From Bizionia sp. (GTDB lineage: Bacteria; Bacteroidota; Bacteroidia; Flavobacteriales; Flavobacteriaceae): a stretch of DNA of 45,716 nt. Positions 1 to 9,942 of this stretch are shown here, piece by piece. The notes under the pieces were generated by a model. That model did no database searches. It saw only the letters and a program-made list of their open reading frames with translations, and was not told where the DNA came from. The stretch is from NCBI GenBank assembly GCA_020631395.1, contig JAHDHI010000035.1, positions 1 to 45,716 on the forward strand, written 5' to 3'. Position numbers and translations under genes: made by a program. Within the stretch, counting starts at the first letter, position 1. Each line of letters starts with the position of its first letter.

Positions 1-891
1 GTCTTTGTAGCGTTCTATGGTTTTTTCTATTGCTTCATCAAGGTTTTCATTGTGATTAAAAGTAAAATGTCTTCCATTCAAATACGTTAGACGATTGGTG
101 AAGGCATCGAACAATGGATATAGATTTTGTTTTTTTAAGTGGAAACGTTCCAAATCTTGATATAGCTTCAAGGTATGGATGGGAGAGATGCTATCTACTA
201 CTTCTATGTTGAGATTGCTATATGCACTAGGTGATTTATAATGGCTTTTTTCATTTTCAATGTCATGCGTGCCATAAGCTGATACCATATGGCTACTATA
301 AAAAGCAATGGCATTCCCAATTAAAAAATCGTACAGGGTTGGTCTGTATTTTAGGGTGTTCGTTTGACCTTCCAAGATTTCGATGTAATCTTTTAGTTCT
401 ATTAGTTTTAACCCTTCAGTATTGGAAATCGAATTTTGAATGTGTTGATGTATTTTTGCTTTCAAGCTAGATAGATCCCAAGTGTAGATGTCATCGTCTT
501 TGTTTTCGATAGGTGTTCTGTTTCTGAACTTATAACTATTCTTGTTGTAAAAGTCGATTAGAAAATTGGCATAGATGCTTTCCAATATGGCGCTTGTTGG
601 AAAGGCATTGGTCTCTATTTCTGAAACTACGCTCTTGATGAAGTTTTCTTCGCCATTTTCAAGCAAGATGAGGTTGAATTTGGATTTGTAAATGAAACTT
701 TTGATGATGGTTTTGCTATCATTGTCCCGTTTTGCTTTCTTTAAAATCTTGCTCACCAAAGCATTGGCTTTTTTTACTTCTCCTTTTAATTCCAAAGATT
801 CTACCTTGTTCCAAAGTTTAACGTTGTGTTGCCCGTGTAGCTTAACGAAACATAGGGAGGAAAATAACAATAAGGTGATGATGGTTTTCAT
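1..891 (-). CDS. Alpha-2-macroglobulin-like protein, N-terminal part (cut by window edge)
   Basis: The reading frame opens with ATG at 891 and stays open for 297 codons to the window edge, so only the N-terminus is visible. It starts with a signal peptide (MKTIITLLLFSSLCF...) without a lipobox cysteine. The rest aligns along its length with the N-terminus of the 2023-residue protein just upstream. Shared points are an early W-x-K-V-(E/N)-x-L-E segment, a KSK segment, a YKF-x-NRT segment and a TWDL segment. It is therefore a tandem paralogue, expected to be a large secreted or periplasmic alpha-2-macroglobulin-like protein. The MG2 and thioester regions lie outside the window, so whether it can trap proteases cannot be judged. 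A terminator separates it from the upstream copy, so it may have its own promoter. Confidence 0.85.
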   Translation of the reverse strand, partial: MKTIITLLLFSSLCFVKLHGQHNVKLWNKVESLELKGEVKKANALVSKILKKAKRDNDSKTIIKSFIYKSKFNLILLENGEENFIKSVVSEIETNAFPTSAILESIYANFLIDFYNKNSYKFRNRTPIENKDDDIYTWDLSSLKAKIHQHIQNSISNTEGLKLIELKDYIEILEGQTNTLKYRPTLYDFLIGNAIAFYSSHMVSAYGTHDIENEKSHYKSPSAYSNLNIEVVDSISPIHTLKLYQDLERFHLKKQNLYPLFDAFTNRLTYLNGRHFTFNHNENLDEAIEKTIERYKD

Positions 892-1000
892 GACGATTGG
901 TTTTTAATGCGTTGTAAAGAGAACACATTAAATGTTAGGATAAAACTTAGAATTAGGATAGTGGTCTTTTCGATGAGTGAACAACCCATTCCGTTTAGAC

Positions 1001-1031
1001 AAAAAAAATCCTGCGAATGCAGGATTTTTTT
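1001..1031 (-). terminator. Intrinsic terminator after the alpha-2-macroglobulin-like gene
   Basis: A hairpin with arms AATCCTGC and GCAGGATT and a four-base loop lies five bases past the stop codon at 1036. It has an A-run on one side and a T-run on the other. Read on the minus strand it gives a stem followed by eight T residues, which fits rho-independent termination. Confidence 0.85.
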
Positions 1032-1035
1032 AAGA

Positions 1036-4000
1036 TTATTTGATGTTGACCCTAATGCCTTCGCTGTGACTGCTAAATTCTGGGGCATACATGCTTTGTA
1101 TCGTGGTGATGCCATTGCTCATGTTACCGGCGTTGTTGACCCTTAAGTCGTATTCGAATACATAGACACCTTTAGGTAAGTAATCGAAAAAGAAGTTCGT
1201 GGAGGCATCTTTCGTGCTTTCATAGTAGCCCAAACCATCTTGGTATTTGTATTGGGACAATACGTTTATGGGTTCCATTCCTGCAGCTCTCATGTCTTTC
1301 ATATGGACGAATTCCATGGCTCTGTCGCTTCTTAGCTCTATGCGAACACGAACCAAGTCACCAACTTTCAATTCACTGCCCTTGGTTATTTCCGAGATCT
1401 CCTCTCCTTTGTCCGTGTTGGTTTTCAAGAAGAGTTTCTTCTTTAACTTCAATGGTGTCTCGGCTGCAGTTATTTTGTCCAAATCTTCAAAATATTGCCA
1501 GTAGAGACTTCCCCAGGCTATGCCTTTTCCTTTTTTGGATATTTTTACCTCTGCCATTTCGGGTTTTATTTCCGTTCCGTTCCAAGCGGTTTTGTAATAA
1601 CCTGTTCCTGCTTCCACCTTTACATTTTCCAGTTTTGATGGCTCTATCTTTTGTCCCCCGATCACCACATCTACCATATCGGTGACGCTAAGCCAATCAC
1701 TTCCTTGCAACAATAGTGCATATACGGCATCTGTGGTGGCCTTTGTTGTCTTCCAACGGTTGGTTTGCTTGTTCTTCAACAACCAGATCTTGAGGTTGTC
1801 TATGGTTTTCGTGTCATTTTCGATTTCAGAGAATGCCTCGATCAACAAAGCTTGTGTTTCAATTGGTGCTTGGTACCAGAACCAAGAATTGGTGTTTGCC
1901 TTCCAGTACATTCCCAGTTCTTCCGAGACAATGGCATTCTCCTTCAAGGACTTCAATATTTTGGAAGCTGTTTTGCCATCATCCATCCTGTGAGTGACCA
2001 AAGCCATCATTCCTTTTGCATACAGTGGACGCGACAACCAATACTCTTTAATTTGCGAATGGTAGTAGGCAATGATCTCATCGACCTCATTGGAGGTTTT
2101 GATGTCATTGAAGAAGCTTCGCATGTACAAGTAATGCAATTGTGTATAGCTTAGGTGATCCAAGCTTAAATCTACATCTTTGTCGTACTTTCTGATGTCC
2201 TTGTATTCTTGTATGAATGCTGCATCCAAATAACGAATTGCCTTCTCGATCATTTTGGCATTGTCACCAGTTTCTACCTTGAGTTGCTTCAAATGCCCAA
2301 ACCCTGTGATTATGTGTTGGGTGATGTAGCGATTGGCTCTTCGGTTGGAGAACCATGACCATGCACCAGAAGACATTTGGTTGCTTTCCAACTTGCGCTT
2401 GGCAGATGACAATTCATTTTTCATCTTGTTCAAATCGAACAGCAAGGCGATGCGCTTTTTCTGTTCCGTTTCGCTTTGGGCATCTCGTAACCAAGGTGTT
2501 TCTTGAATCAAGATGGATTTCAATTCCTGGTTCTTTTCCAAGTTGCTAAGCAAGGCATCTGTATTTTTCCATTGGTTGAATACTTCTTGAATCCTTGGAT
2601 TGGAATTCGCTATGTGACTGGCCAACGCATTGGCATAGTAGCGAGAAAATGTTTGCTCGTTGCAATCGTAGGGATATTCCATCAAGTAAGGCAATGCTTG
2701 TACAGCATACCAAGCTGGATTGCTTGTCATTTCCAACGTTAGCTTGTGATTTTTGAGTGTCGTCGAGGCGTTGGTCTTCAACTTGTCCAAGGTGAAAGTC
2801 TTGGTTTGGTTGCTTCTTACCCACATGGGCAATGTTTCCGTTACCAACATTCTGTTCGTTAAAACGGGTAAGGCATTTTGTTCGCCATCGCTATAGTTAC
2901 CGGATTTTGCTATTATCTTGTATTGTACGGCTTGCACGTCGCTTGAGACATCCAAGGACCAAGTGACTTGGGCATTCCCTTTGGCATCAACTACAAAGTC
3001 TTTTCTATTTGATGCATTGTTAAGCATTGTATCTATGGCTTTTCCGGAAACGGCATCGAAAAGTTGCAAGATGGCTTGCCCTGACAATTGTTTCTTGCTG
3101 AGGTTCGAGATTTTTGTGCTTATTGAGATGTTGTCTCCTTCACGTAAGAAACGTGGTGCATTTGGCAATACCATCAACTCCTTTTGGGTTACAGTTTCCA
3201 ATGTCGTTGTCGCACTTTCCAAAGTTTTGGTGTGTGCCAACAACTGGAGCTTCCATTTGGTCAATGCTTCCGGAGTGGTAAAGCTGAAGTTGACGTTGCC
3301 GTCCTTGTCCGTTTGCAACTGCGGAAAGAAAAATGCTGTTTCTTGAAGGTTTTTTCGGATAATGACATTGGGAAAGCCTTGTTTTTCTTTACTTTTTTCA
3401 TTGTTATTGCCTTCTTCTTCATAAGATGCTTTGGAGTCACCATCTGCGTGACCAGCATTTTTTGGTGTCCATTGCTCATCATTTCCATATCTATTACCCA
3501 TTTGAGCAGGAGCAACTTTCATAGCTATAGGAGACTCTTCCATTTCAAGATTATCTTCCAAGACCACTATATTATTGTTTCCTCTCATCCTTATGCGAGT
3601 ATTCATATAACCAAAATGTAGTCCGAACCAATTCCATTGGTCGTATTGTTGCTGTTGCGGGTAATGTGTGTTTAGGTTGTTGCGTCTAATATTGAAGTTT
3701 ACCGTAGAGAAGCTGTTGCGTGCATTGCGATTGAAGTGGGAACTGTATCTAGGACGATGCAAGGGAGAGAAGTTCCAAGAGTGAGGTTTGAACTGATCCA
3801 AAGAGGCATCGTACATGCTTGCCAACAACTCGGCAGATACCTTGTCGCCTTTTGGTCCTTTTATCTTGAAAGCCCAAGTTTCATCGGTTCCCGGTTGTAG
3901 CTTGTCCCTGAAGGTCACTGTTTCGATTTCCAAATCTGTTTTGGGATAAGGTACATTGATGTTTACGCTATTGCTTTGAAAGTCATTGAAGGCCGAAAAA

Positions 4001-7000
4001 CTATAGGTTATGGCAAAGCCACCTAAATCTTCTGCAGTTACTGGAATTGCAATTGTTTTCTTGTCGTTGTTTAGTTCAATGGTGTAGGAATTGATTATTT
4101 TTCTATCTTTTTCTACATCCACGGTAACAACAATGTTCTTTGCAGCCGAAGCCAATGTCACCATAACCGTTTCGTTGGGCTTGTATTCGTTTTTGTCCGT
4201 AGTGATGCTAAACAATTTTTTATCGGCCAATGTTTCATCTTTCTCACTGTATAGAAATGTTCTGGCTTCATCTTTCACCAATTGTCCAAATTTGTCTTTG
4301 GTTTCCAATTCGATGATGTATTCACCCGATTCCCAGCGTTTCATATTTCCTAGATCGAGAGTCTTGGACTTGTCTGTGTTGAATGACTCGTTAAGAACCA
4401 GCTTCCCTTTTTTCCAATTCTTGCTTTGGTCTTCCTCTGCATAGGCATCGTGTGGAAATAATTTTTTGAATTCCTCCTTTGAAAAATTTTGATAGTCTGG
4501 AGCTGCCCAAGGCCTTGTTCTCAATACATGATCTGGAGCCAACAACTTGTAAATTTTAATGGTACCTTTTGCAGGAGCAAACTCGCCATTCAAATTCTTT
4601 GTGTCTATGGACAAGCTGTGTTTTTTGTTAGTCTTGTCCAGCTTGTCATCTATTTCCAAATTTGCAGTGAGCGTATGGTATCCAACTCTAACCATTGTGG
4701 TCGCGCTTCTTGTTTCTCCATTGATGTCCGTGACGTCAGCGGTTATTTCATAGTTGAATACTGGCATATTGTCCTTGTTTGTACTTTGGTCAGGAATGGC
4801 CTTGAAGGTGACTTCGTAATTGCCATCGGCATCAGTAGTCGTTTCTCCTCTTGTTATTTCTTGAGCTTCGCCAAAGTAAGGGTTAGGTCTAGACCAATAA
4901 TACCAATGTGGAAATTTTATGCTACGTTTTACACGGTAGGTCACTTTTGCGTCCGTAATCTTGCTTCCTGCATAGGCCAAAGCATCTCCTTTTACAGAAA
5001 CACTATCATTGATTCGGATGGTTTCAGTGATGGGTTTGAAGCTCGTTTCGAATTTTGGACGTTTGTATTCTTCTACTGAAAAAGAGGTGTTGGCATTTAA
5101 GTTCCTACCGCTCAAATGAATGTTGAAATTCCCCGTTAAACCATCGTTGGGTAAGATGAATTCTCCTGCAATCGATCCATGTTCATTGGTAACCAATTCA
5201 AGTGTTTTTACTTCTTCGTAATTGGTGTTCATCAATTTCAAAGTTATCTTTTCATTGGTCAGAACTTCGGATTTGCCATTTTTGGTTCGTATGGCAATGG
5301 CTTTGAAATGGACTGTTTGCCCTGGTCTGTAAATACTTCTGTCAGTAAATGCGAATGCGCTGTTGTATGGCTTGGGATCTCTATCTTGTCTGTAATGGCC
5401 ATATATGTAGTAGTCTCCGAAATAACCGGTATCGCTTTTGGAAACTATCTTCAATTTCAAGTTTCTACGGGTTCTTTTGGTCTTGGCAATCTTTATTCTT
5501 CCCAATGCATCCGTAGTTTTGGTTTCTTCTTCCTGTTTGTTGTCGTATAGGTAGTTTACTCGTACGGTGGTATTTGCAATTGGAGTTCCATTGTTTCTGT
5601 CTATGAACTGGAAGTGCTTGTGTGCATTGTCTTCATGTTCCACAGCTGCAATGTTGGTGATTTGTATCGTTGCATGGGATGAGAAGTTGGTGTCCAAATC
5701 CGTTGTATATGCCGCAATTAGATAACGACCATTGTCCAGCTTGGGCAATAGGATTTCCGTGTTGTGATTTTGGTAGTCGTTTTCATTCTTCAATGTGGTC
5801 TGCCATTGTTTTTCTACGTCCAATTTGGAAATGATCTTTTGTTGTTCCTCCTTTCTATATGTCTTTTTGAAGATTTCAAATTGTTTTTCGGAAAGATTGT
5901 AGACTTTAAAGTCCAGTTGCTCCAGATTCTTATATGTTAACAACAATCGTGCGTCGGTTTGTATTGGCAAATGGCTTTCCGTCTTGATTTGCAAGTTGGG
6001 ATTAAGTATGTTGGTTTTTAGCGCAATGCATTTTTCGGCTCCTCTGCTTTTTGGGAATTTTGATATTGCTGCATTGCATAGGTCCAATGCATCCTTGAGC
6101 TTCCATCTGTTTTCTGGCTTTGTCTTGGCATTGTAATCTTGAGCCTGAGTACTGTAAATGTTGGCAATTTCATAATCATACAAGGTAGAAACCTCGTGTG
6201 ATTCATATTTTGAACTTTCAGCTTTGAACATTTTTGTCAAAATCGCTTCCTTGTCGTCGAAGATGGCATTTTGACTTACATACTGCAAACGATGGATGTT
6301 TACATCTACCAAAGCGTGTGGTGCTTCATCTTTTAAATGAAACTTGATTAGGGCTTGGTATATCTTGAGGGCATTCAATTCTTGAGAGATGGAATCCTTG
6401 GAAGTTATGTTCAATCGTGAAAAATCTTCGGCTTCACTCAAAAATGCAGAGTCGTCAATTTCAAATTTATAGGAGGGCTTTGTTATTTGGTGTTCTTTCG
6501 TGGAATAGAAAGTCAAGGCATTGTGACTTAAAAAGTCAAAAACCGTTGGTCTATAGATCTTCGAATCCTTTGGATTTATCAAAAGCGCCTTGTAATCCTC
6601 CAACTTGGTTTGTTGTAGTAACAAACCATTGCTTAGGGAGCCGCTAAAATGGATGTGTACTTCATTGAACAATGTTTGAAGGTCCCAAGTTCTAAAATCT
6701 TCCGTGTCTACTTTGCCTTCAGTTTTGGTTCGGTTGTAGAACTTATAGCGGTTTTGCTGAAAATATTGCCAGTACAGATTGGCCAATACATTTTCGAGTA
6801 TATTCTTGGTTGGCGAACTACTTTTTTCTATTTCCGCCTTTATGCTGGTTATTATGCCAAGTTGGGCATCTTCCTCGAGAGTCAAGGCATATTTGCTTTT
6901 AAAGAGCAAGGTCTTTATTGTTTGCGGAGCATTGCCATCTGCCTTTGCCTTCTTCTCGATTTCCTCGACTTTTTCCAAAGCCGATTTTGGCAAGCCTTCA

Positions 7001-7107
7001 GTTTCAAGGGCATTGACTTTTTTCCATGATTCGGAATAGTCTTTGTCTTGGGAAAAGGAAGTGTTGGCAAAAAGGATGATCATCAATATGGGTATGTACT
7101 TGTTCAT
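1036..7107 (-). CDS. Alpha-2-macroglobulin family protein with thioester motif
   Basis: This 2023-residue protein begins with a signal peptide ending near ANTSFSQ and has no lipobox, so it is probably periplasmic or secreted. Its N-terminal ~370 residues are helical or TPR-like. An MG2-type segment follows, with the characteristic Y-R-P-G at residues 593-596. The A2M segment (FFFPQLQTDKDG, then FTTPEALTKWKL) comes next. The thioester motif C-N-E-Q is at residues 1482-1485, inside a helical thioester domain. Cys and Gln of the C-x-E-Q motif are both present, so covalent capture of a target is plausible. Family knowledge: bacterial members resemble YfhM and are thought to trap foreign proteases in the envelope. 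No pbpC partner, common next to proteobacterial copies, is visible. A paralogue follows downstream. Confidence 0.93.
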   Translation of the reverse strand: MNKYIPILMIILFANTSFSQDKDYSESWKKVNALETEGLPKSALEKVEEIEKKAKADGNAPQTIKTLLFKSKYALTLEEDAQLGIITSIKAEIEKSSSPTKNILENVLANLYWQYFQQNRYKFYNRTKTEGKVDTEDFRTWDLQTLFNEVHIHFSGSLSNGLLLQQTKLEDYKALLINPKDSKIYRPTVFDFLSHNALTFYSTKEHQITKPSYKFEIDDSAFLSEAEDFSRLNITSKDSISQELNALKIYQALIKFHLKDEAPHALVDVNIHRLQYVSQNAIFDDKEAILTKMFKAESSKYESHEVSTLYDYEIANIYSTQAQDYNAKTKPENRWKLKDALDLCNAAISKFPKSRGAEKCIALKTNILNPNLQIKTESHLPIQTDARLLLTYKNLEQLDFKVYNLSEKQFEIFKKTYRKEEQQKIISKLDVEKQWQTTLKNENDYQNHNTEILLPKLDNGRYLIAAYTTDLDTNFSSHATIQITNIAAVEHEDNAHKHFQFIDRNNGTPIANTTVRVNYLYDNKQEEETKTTDALGRIKIAKTKRTRRNLKLKIVSKSDTGYFGDYYIYGHYRQDRDPKPYNSAFAFTDRSIYRPGQTVHFKAIAIRTKNGKSEVLTNEKITLKLMNTNYEEVKTLELVTNEHGSIAGEFILPNDGLTGNFNIHLSGRNLNANTSFSVEEYKRPKFETSFKPITETIRINDSVSVKGDALAYAGSKITDAKVTYRVKRSIKFPHWYYWSRPNPYFGEAQEITRGETTTDADGNYEVTFKAIPDQSTNKDNMPVFNYEITADVTDINGETRSATTMVRVGYHTLTANLEIDDKLDKTNKKHSLSIDTKNLNGEFAPAKGTIKIYKLLAPDHVLRTRPWAAPDYQNFSKEEFKKLFPHDAYAEEDQSKNWKKGKLVLNESFNTDKSKTLDLGNMKRWESGEYIIELETKDKFGQLVKDEARTFLYSEKDETLADKKLFSITTDKNEYKPNETVMVTLASAAKNIVVTVDVEKDRKIINSYTIELNNDKKTIAIPVTAEDLGGFAITYSFSAFNDFQSNSVNINVPYPKTDLEIETVTFRDKLQPGTDETWAFKIKGPKGDKVSAELLASMYDASLDQFKPHSWNFSPLHRPRYSSHFNRNARNSFSTVNFNIRRNNLNTHYPQQQQYDQWNWFGLHFGYMNTRIRMRGNNNIVVLEDNLEMEESPIAMKVAPAQMGNRYGNDEQWTPKNAGHADGDSKASYEEEGNNNEKSKEKQGFPNVIIRKNLQETAFFFPQLQTDKDGNVNFSFTTPEALTKWKLQLLAHTKTLESATTTLETVTQKELMVLPNAPRFLREGDNISISTKISNLSKKQLSGQAILQLFDAVSGKAIDTMLNNASNRKDFVVDAKGNAQVTWSLDVSSDVQAVQYKIIAKSGNYSDGEQNALPVLTNRMLVTETLPMWVRSNQTKTFTLDKLKTNASTTLKNHKLTLEMTSNPAWYAVQALPYLMEYPYDCNEQTFSRYYANALASHIANSNPRIQEVFNQWKNTDALLSNLEKNQELKSILIQETPWLRDAQSETEQKKRIALLFDLNKMKNELSSAKRKLESNQMSSGAWSWFSNRRANRYITQHIITGFGHLKQLKVETGDNAKMIEKAIRYLDAAFIQEYKDIRKYDKDVDLSLDHLSYTQLHYLYMRSFFNDIKTSNEVDEIIAYYHSQIKEYWLSRPLYAKGMMALVTHRMDDGKTASKILKSLKENAIVSEELGMYWKANTNSWFWYQAPIETQALLIEAFSEIENDTKTIDNLKIWLLKNKQTNRWKTTKATTDAVYALLLQGSDWLSVTDMVDVVIGGQKIEPSKLENVKVEAGTGYYKTAWNGTEIKPEMAEVKISKKGKGIAWGSLYWQYFEDLDKITAAETPLKLKKKLFLKTNTDKGEEISEITKGSELKVGDLVRVRIELRSDRAMEFVHMKDMRAAGMEPINVLSQYKYQDGLGYYESTKDASTNFFFDYLPKGVYVFEYDLRVNNAGNMSNGITTIQSMYAPEFSSHSEGIRVNIK

Positions 7108-7255
7108 TTTTTGTTTTTTTATGCAATGTACCTCTCCAAAAGACGACTTAAAACACTAAATGTGTGAAGTCTGCGTTTCCTTGAGGGAACAGAAGCGTTT
7201 TTAAAGTTAACGAAAACTTTTTTAAAACAAATCAAAAACAATACCAATAGAATAT

Positions 7256-7263
7256 TATTTTTG
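7256..7263 (+). promoter_or_regulatory. Candidate -7 box of the TPR gene
   Basis: TATTTTTG matches the Bacteroidota -7 consensus TAnnTTTG and lies 18 bases before the ATG at 7282. I did not find a convincing -33 TTG at the usual distance, so this is a weak call. Confidence 0.35.
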
Positions 7264-7281
7264 CCTTAATTATTTTAACCT

Positions 7282-8232
7282 ATGCGATCATTTCTTTTTT
7301 TAATGTTTTTTTCATTGCTATGTTTTGGGCAATCTCCTTACGATGAGGCTGAGCAATTCATAGCAAAAAAGAGCTTTGCAAAGGCTGAAAGCTTATTGAG
7401 TCCCTTCGTAACGAACAACCCAAAGGATTTAAAGGCCATCGAACTGTTGGGAGATGCCTATGGGCATCAAAAAAAGTGGGATGATGCCGCGAAGGAGTAC
7501 AAAAAACTTGTGGCAGCCAAACCCAATACGGCGAATTACCATTACAAATATGGTGGTGCTTTGGGTATGAAAGCACTTAGCATTAGCAAAATAAGGGCTT
7601 TGGGCATTATTGGAGATGTGAAGTCTTCTTTTGTAAAGGCTGCCGAGCTTGATCCCAAGCACATAGATACACGCTGGGCGTTGGTCGAGTTGTACATGCA
7701 ATTGCCAGGAATCGTAGGAGGAAGCAAAAAGAAATCGTTTAAGTATGCCAACGAATTGGAAGCTTTGTCCAAAGTGGATGGTTATTTGGCAAAAGGTTAC
7801 ATCTATGAATACGATGACGAGCCGGAGTTAGCCGAAAAATATTATAAGTTGGCGATTAACGAAGGAGGTTCGATTACGTGTTACGACAAACTCACCAACC
7901 TATACGAAAGTGAAAAAGAGCCCGAAAAAGCCATCGAGAACATAGAGGCTTCTGGTGTTAAGCATAAACGGAATGCCATGCACTATCAAATAGGGAAGGT
8001 GTGTGCAGAATATAATTTGCAGTTGGACAAAGGCGAACATTGCTTGAAGCAGTATTTGGAAAACCACAGTGCAAAGGATGGCGTACCCAAATCTTGGGCC
8101 TATTACAGGTTGGCCCAAATATACAAGCACAAAAAAAACAAAACCGAAGCTTTGGTATGGATAGAAAAAGCCATAGCAGATAAAGATTTGAAACCATTTC
8201 GAAAAGAAAAAGAACTGATTGAAAACCTATAG
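7282..8232 (+). CDS. Secreted TPR-repeat protein
   Basis: A 316-residue protein with an N-terminal signal peptide (MRSFLFLMFFSLLCFGQ). Several tetratricopeptide-like helical pairs follow: residues ~20-85 carry A-x-L-L-x-P-F and LGDAYGHQKKWDDAAKEY, and repeats recur near residues 160-215 and 265-310. TPR arrays are protein-docking scaffolds; the partner is not evident. It is divergent from the alpha-2-macroglobulin-like gene, with 174 bases between them. The gene downstream has its own promoter, so this is probably a single-gene unit. No enzymatic motif is visible. Confidence 0.85.
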   Translation: MRSFLFLMFFSLLCFGQSPYDEAEQFIAKKSFAKAESLLSPFVTNNPKDLKAIELLGDAYGHQKKWDDAAKEYKKLVAAKPNTANYHYKYGGALGMKALSISKIRALGIIGDVKSSFVKAAELDPKHIDTRWALVELYMQLPGIVGGSKKKSFKYANELEALSKVDGYLAKGYIYEYDDEPELAEKYYKLAINEGGSITCYDKLTNLYESEKEPEKAIENIEASGVKHKRNAMHYQIGKVCAEYNLQLDKGEHCLKQYLENHSAKDGVPKSWAYYRLAQIYKHKKNKTEALVWIEKAIADKDLKPFRKEKELIENL

Positions 8233-8304
8233 TTTGATTGGGTTGGTAGTTTTTAGTGGTTTTGAAAGAGGAATAGATTCAGTGAAATTCATATTGAAAA
8301 GCCA

Positions 8305-8333
8305 TTGCTTCATTCCTAAAAAAAGTATCTTTG
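8305..8333 (+). promoter_or_regulatory. Bacteroidota-type promoter of the Mpl-like gene
   Basis: TTG at 8305-8307 and TATCTTTG at 8326-8333 match the -33 TTG and -7 TAnnTTTG elements, with 18 bases between them. The ATG at 8355 lies 21 bases past the -7 box. A TTG that could be read as an earlier start (8331) lies inside the -7 box, which argues against it as the real start. Confidence 0.6.
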
Positions 8334-8354
8334 AATCATCTTCAAAATAAAACA

Positions 8355-9710
8355 ATGAATGTACATTTTATAGCTATAGGCGGTAGTGCAATGCACAATC
8401 TAGCTTTGGCATTGCATAACAAGGGGTATAAGGTAACGGGAAGTGACGATACCATTTTCGAACCTTCAAAATCACGATTGGAAGCCAAAGGATTGTTGCC
8501 AGAAGCCTTTGGTTGGTTTCCAGAGAAAATAAACGATGCGTTGGATGCCATTGTTTTGGGCATGCATGCCAAGGCAGACAACCCCGAGTTGTTGAAAGCG
8601 CAGGAGTTGGGACTTAAGATATACAGCTACCCAGAATTTCTATACGAGCAATCCAAGCATAAGACAAGAGTAGTCATTGGTGGTAGTCATGGGAAAACGA
8701 CCATTACCTCGATGATATTGCACGTCATGCACTATCACGATCGTGATGTCGATTATATGGTAGGCGCACAATTGGAAGGGTTCGATGTGATGGTTAAACT
8801 AACAGAGGACAATGATTTCATCGTCTTGGAAGGAGACGAATACTTGAGTTCCCCAATAGACAGGCGTCCCAAATTTCATTTGTACAAACCGAATATTGCC
8901 TTGTTGAGCGGCATAGCTTGGGATCACATCAATGTGTTTCCCACGTACGACAACTATGTGGAACAATTCCGTATTTTCGTGGATAGCATCGTCAATGGTG
9001 GAAGCATAAATTACAACGAAGAAGATGCCGAGGTAAAGCGTGTGGTGGAAGAGAGTTTGAACCCCATTCGCAAACTGGCATACCAAACACCGGAATTCAC
9101 CGTGGAAAATGGAGAGACATTGTTGGAAACGCCCGAAGGGCCTTTGCCGATTGAGGTCTTCGGGAAGCACAACTTGAACAATTTGGCTGGTGCGAAATGG
9201 ATTTGTCAACACATGGGCATAGACGAGGATGATTTCTATGAAGCCATTGCCACATTCAAAGGAGCGAGCAAACGGTTGGAAAAAATTGCAGAAAGTAAAA
9301 ACAGCGTGGCCTACAAGGATTTTGCGCACTCACCAAGCAAGGTGGAAGCAACGACCAATGCCGTGAAGGAGCAATACGGGAACAGGACTTTGGTGGCTTG
9401 TTTGGAATTGCATACCTACAGTAGCTTGAATGCAGAATTCCTGAAGGAATACAAAGGAGCTTTGGATGCTGCCGATGTCGCTGTCGTGTTTTACTCCCCA
9501 CACGCTGTGGAAATAAAAAAACTGGATGCAGTGACACACGAACAAATAGCGACGGCCTTTCAACGAGACGATTTAATCATCTATACGAATCCTGACGATT
9601 TCAAAGCATTTTTGTTTTCTCAAAAATTTGATGACAAAGCTTTGTTGTTGATGAGTTCCGGTAATTATGGCGGATTGGATTTTGAGGCCGTCAAGGGATT
9701 GATTGGGTAG
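8355..9710 (+). CDS. mpl: Mpl-type UDP-MurNAc:peptide ligase (peptidoglycan recycling)
   Basis: The product is 451 residues when read from the ATG at 8355; an in-frame TTG eight codons earlier lies inside the promoter box. It belongs to the Mur ligase family. The N-terminal Rossmann part starts IAIGGSAMHN, and the ATP-binding loop GGSHGKTT is at residues 109-116. The central ligase domain includes LEGDEYLSS and the SGIAWDHINVFP segment. The C-terminal domain includes FGKHNLNNLAGA and FKGASKRLE. Length and motifs fit Mpl, which joins recycled L-Ala-D-Glu-mDAP peptide to UDP-MurNAc, better than MurC. The reaction is cytoplasmic and uses ATP. A MurC-like specificity cannot be wholly excluded from sequence. 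Confidence 0.88.
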   Translation: MNVHFIAIGGSAMHNLALALHNKGYKVTGSDDTIFEPSKSRLEAKGLLPEAFGWFPEKINDALDAIVLGMHAKADNPELLKAQELGLKIYSYPEFLYEQSKHKTRVVIGGSHGKTTITSMILHVMHYHDRDVDYMVGAQLEGFDVMVKLTEDNDFIVLEGDEYLSSPIDRRPKFHLYKPNIALLSGIAWDHINVFPTYDNYVEQFRIFVDSIVNGGSINYNEEDAEVKRVVEESLNPIRKLAYQTPEFTVENGETLLETPEGPLPIEVFGKHNLNNLAGAKWICQHMGIDEDDFYEAIATFKGASKRLEKIAESKNSVAYKDFAHSPSKVEATTNAVKEQYGNRTLVACLELHTYSSLNAEFLKEYKGALDAADVAVVFYSPHAVEIKKLDAVTHEQIATAFQRDDLIIYTNPDDFKAFLFSQKFDDKALLLMSSGNYGGLDFEAVKGLIG

Positions 9711-9942
9711 TTCTTATGCCATTAAGAATTTCAATTCTTCACAGATCTTGGTCGGTATGAATTTTGTCTATTGGTAATTGGCTAAATCATTAACTTTAAA
9801 AGGATCTTATTCAATACTGTTTGTTCATTGAGGAATTCGATGTGTCGTCTAAGAATTGGTCAACTTTTTCCAGTTGAGTCTTGTATGTCAGGTTTATAAT
9901 GAATATTGGTGGTTTTTCGTTTAATTTTAATTTGGTTCTATT

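Noticed and set aside
4489-5079. 196-codon open frame on the plus strand inside the alpha-2-macroglobulin-like gene
   Set aside because: It is the complement of an unmistakable coding region, has no motif and shows an unnatural residue mix rich in F, C and S.
8799-9329. 176-codon minus-strand open frame opposite the Mpl-like gene
   Set aside because: Shadow of a well-supported gene; no family features.
9724-9739. AAGAATT-TC-AATTCTT palindrome after the Mpl-like gene
   Set aside because: The loop is too small for a stable hairpin and no T-run follows, so it was not called a terminator.
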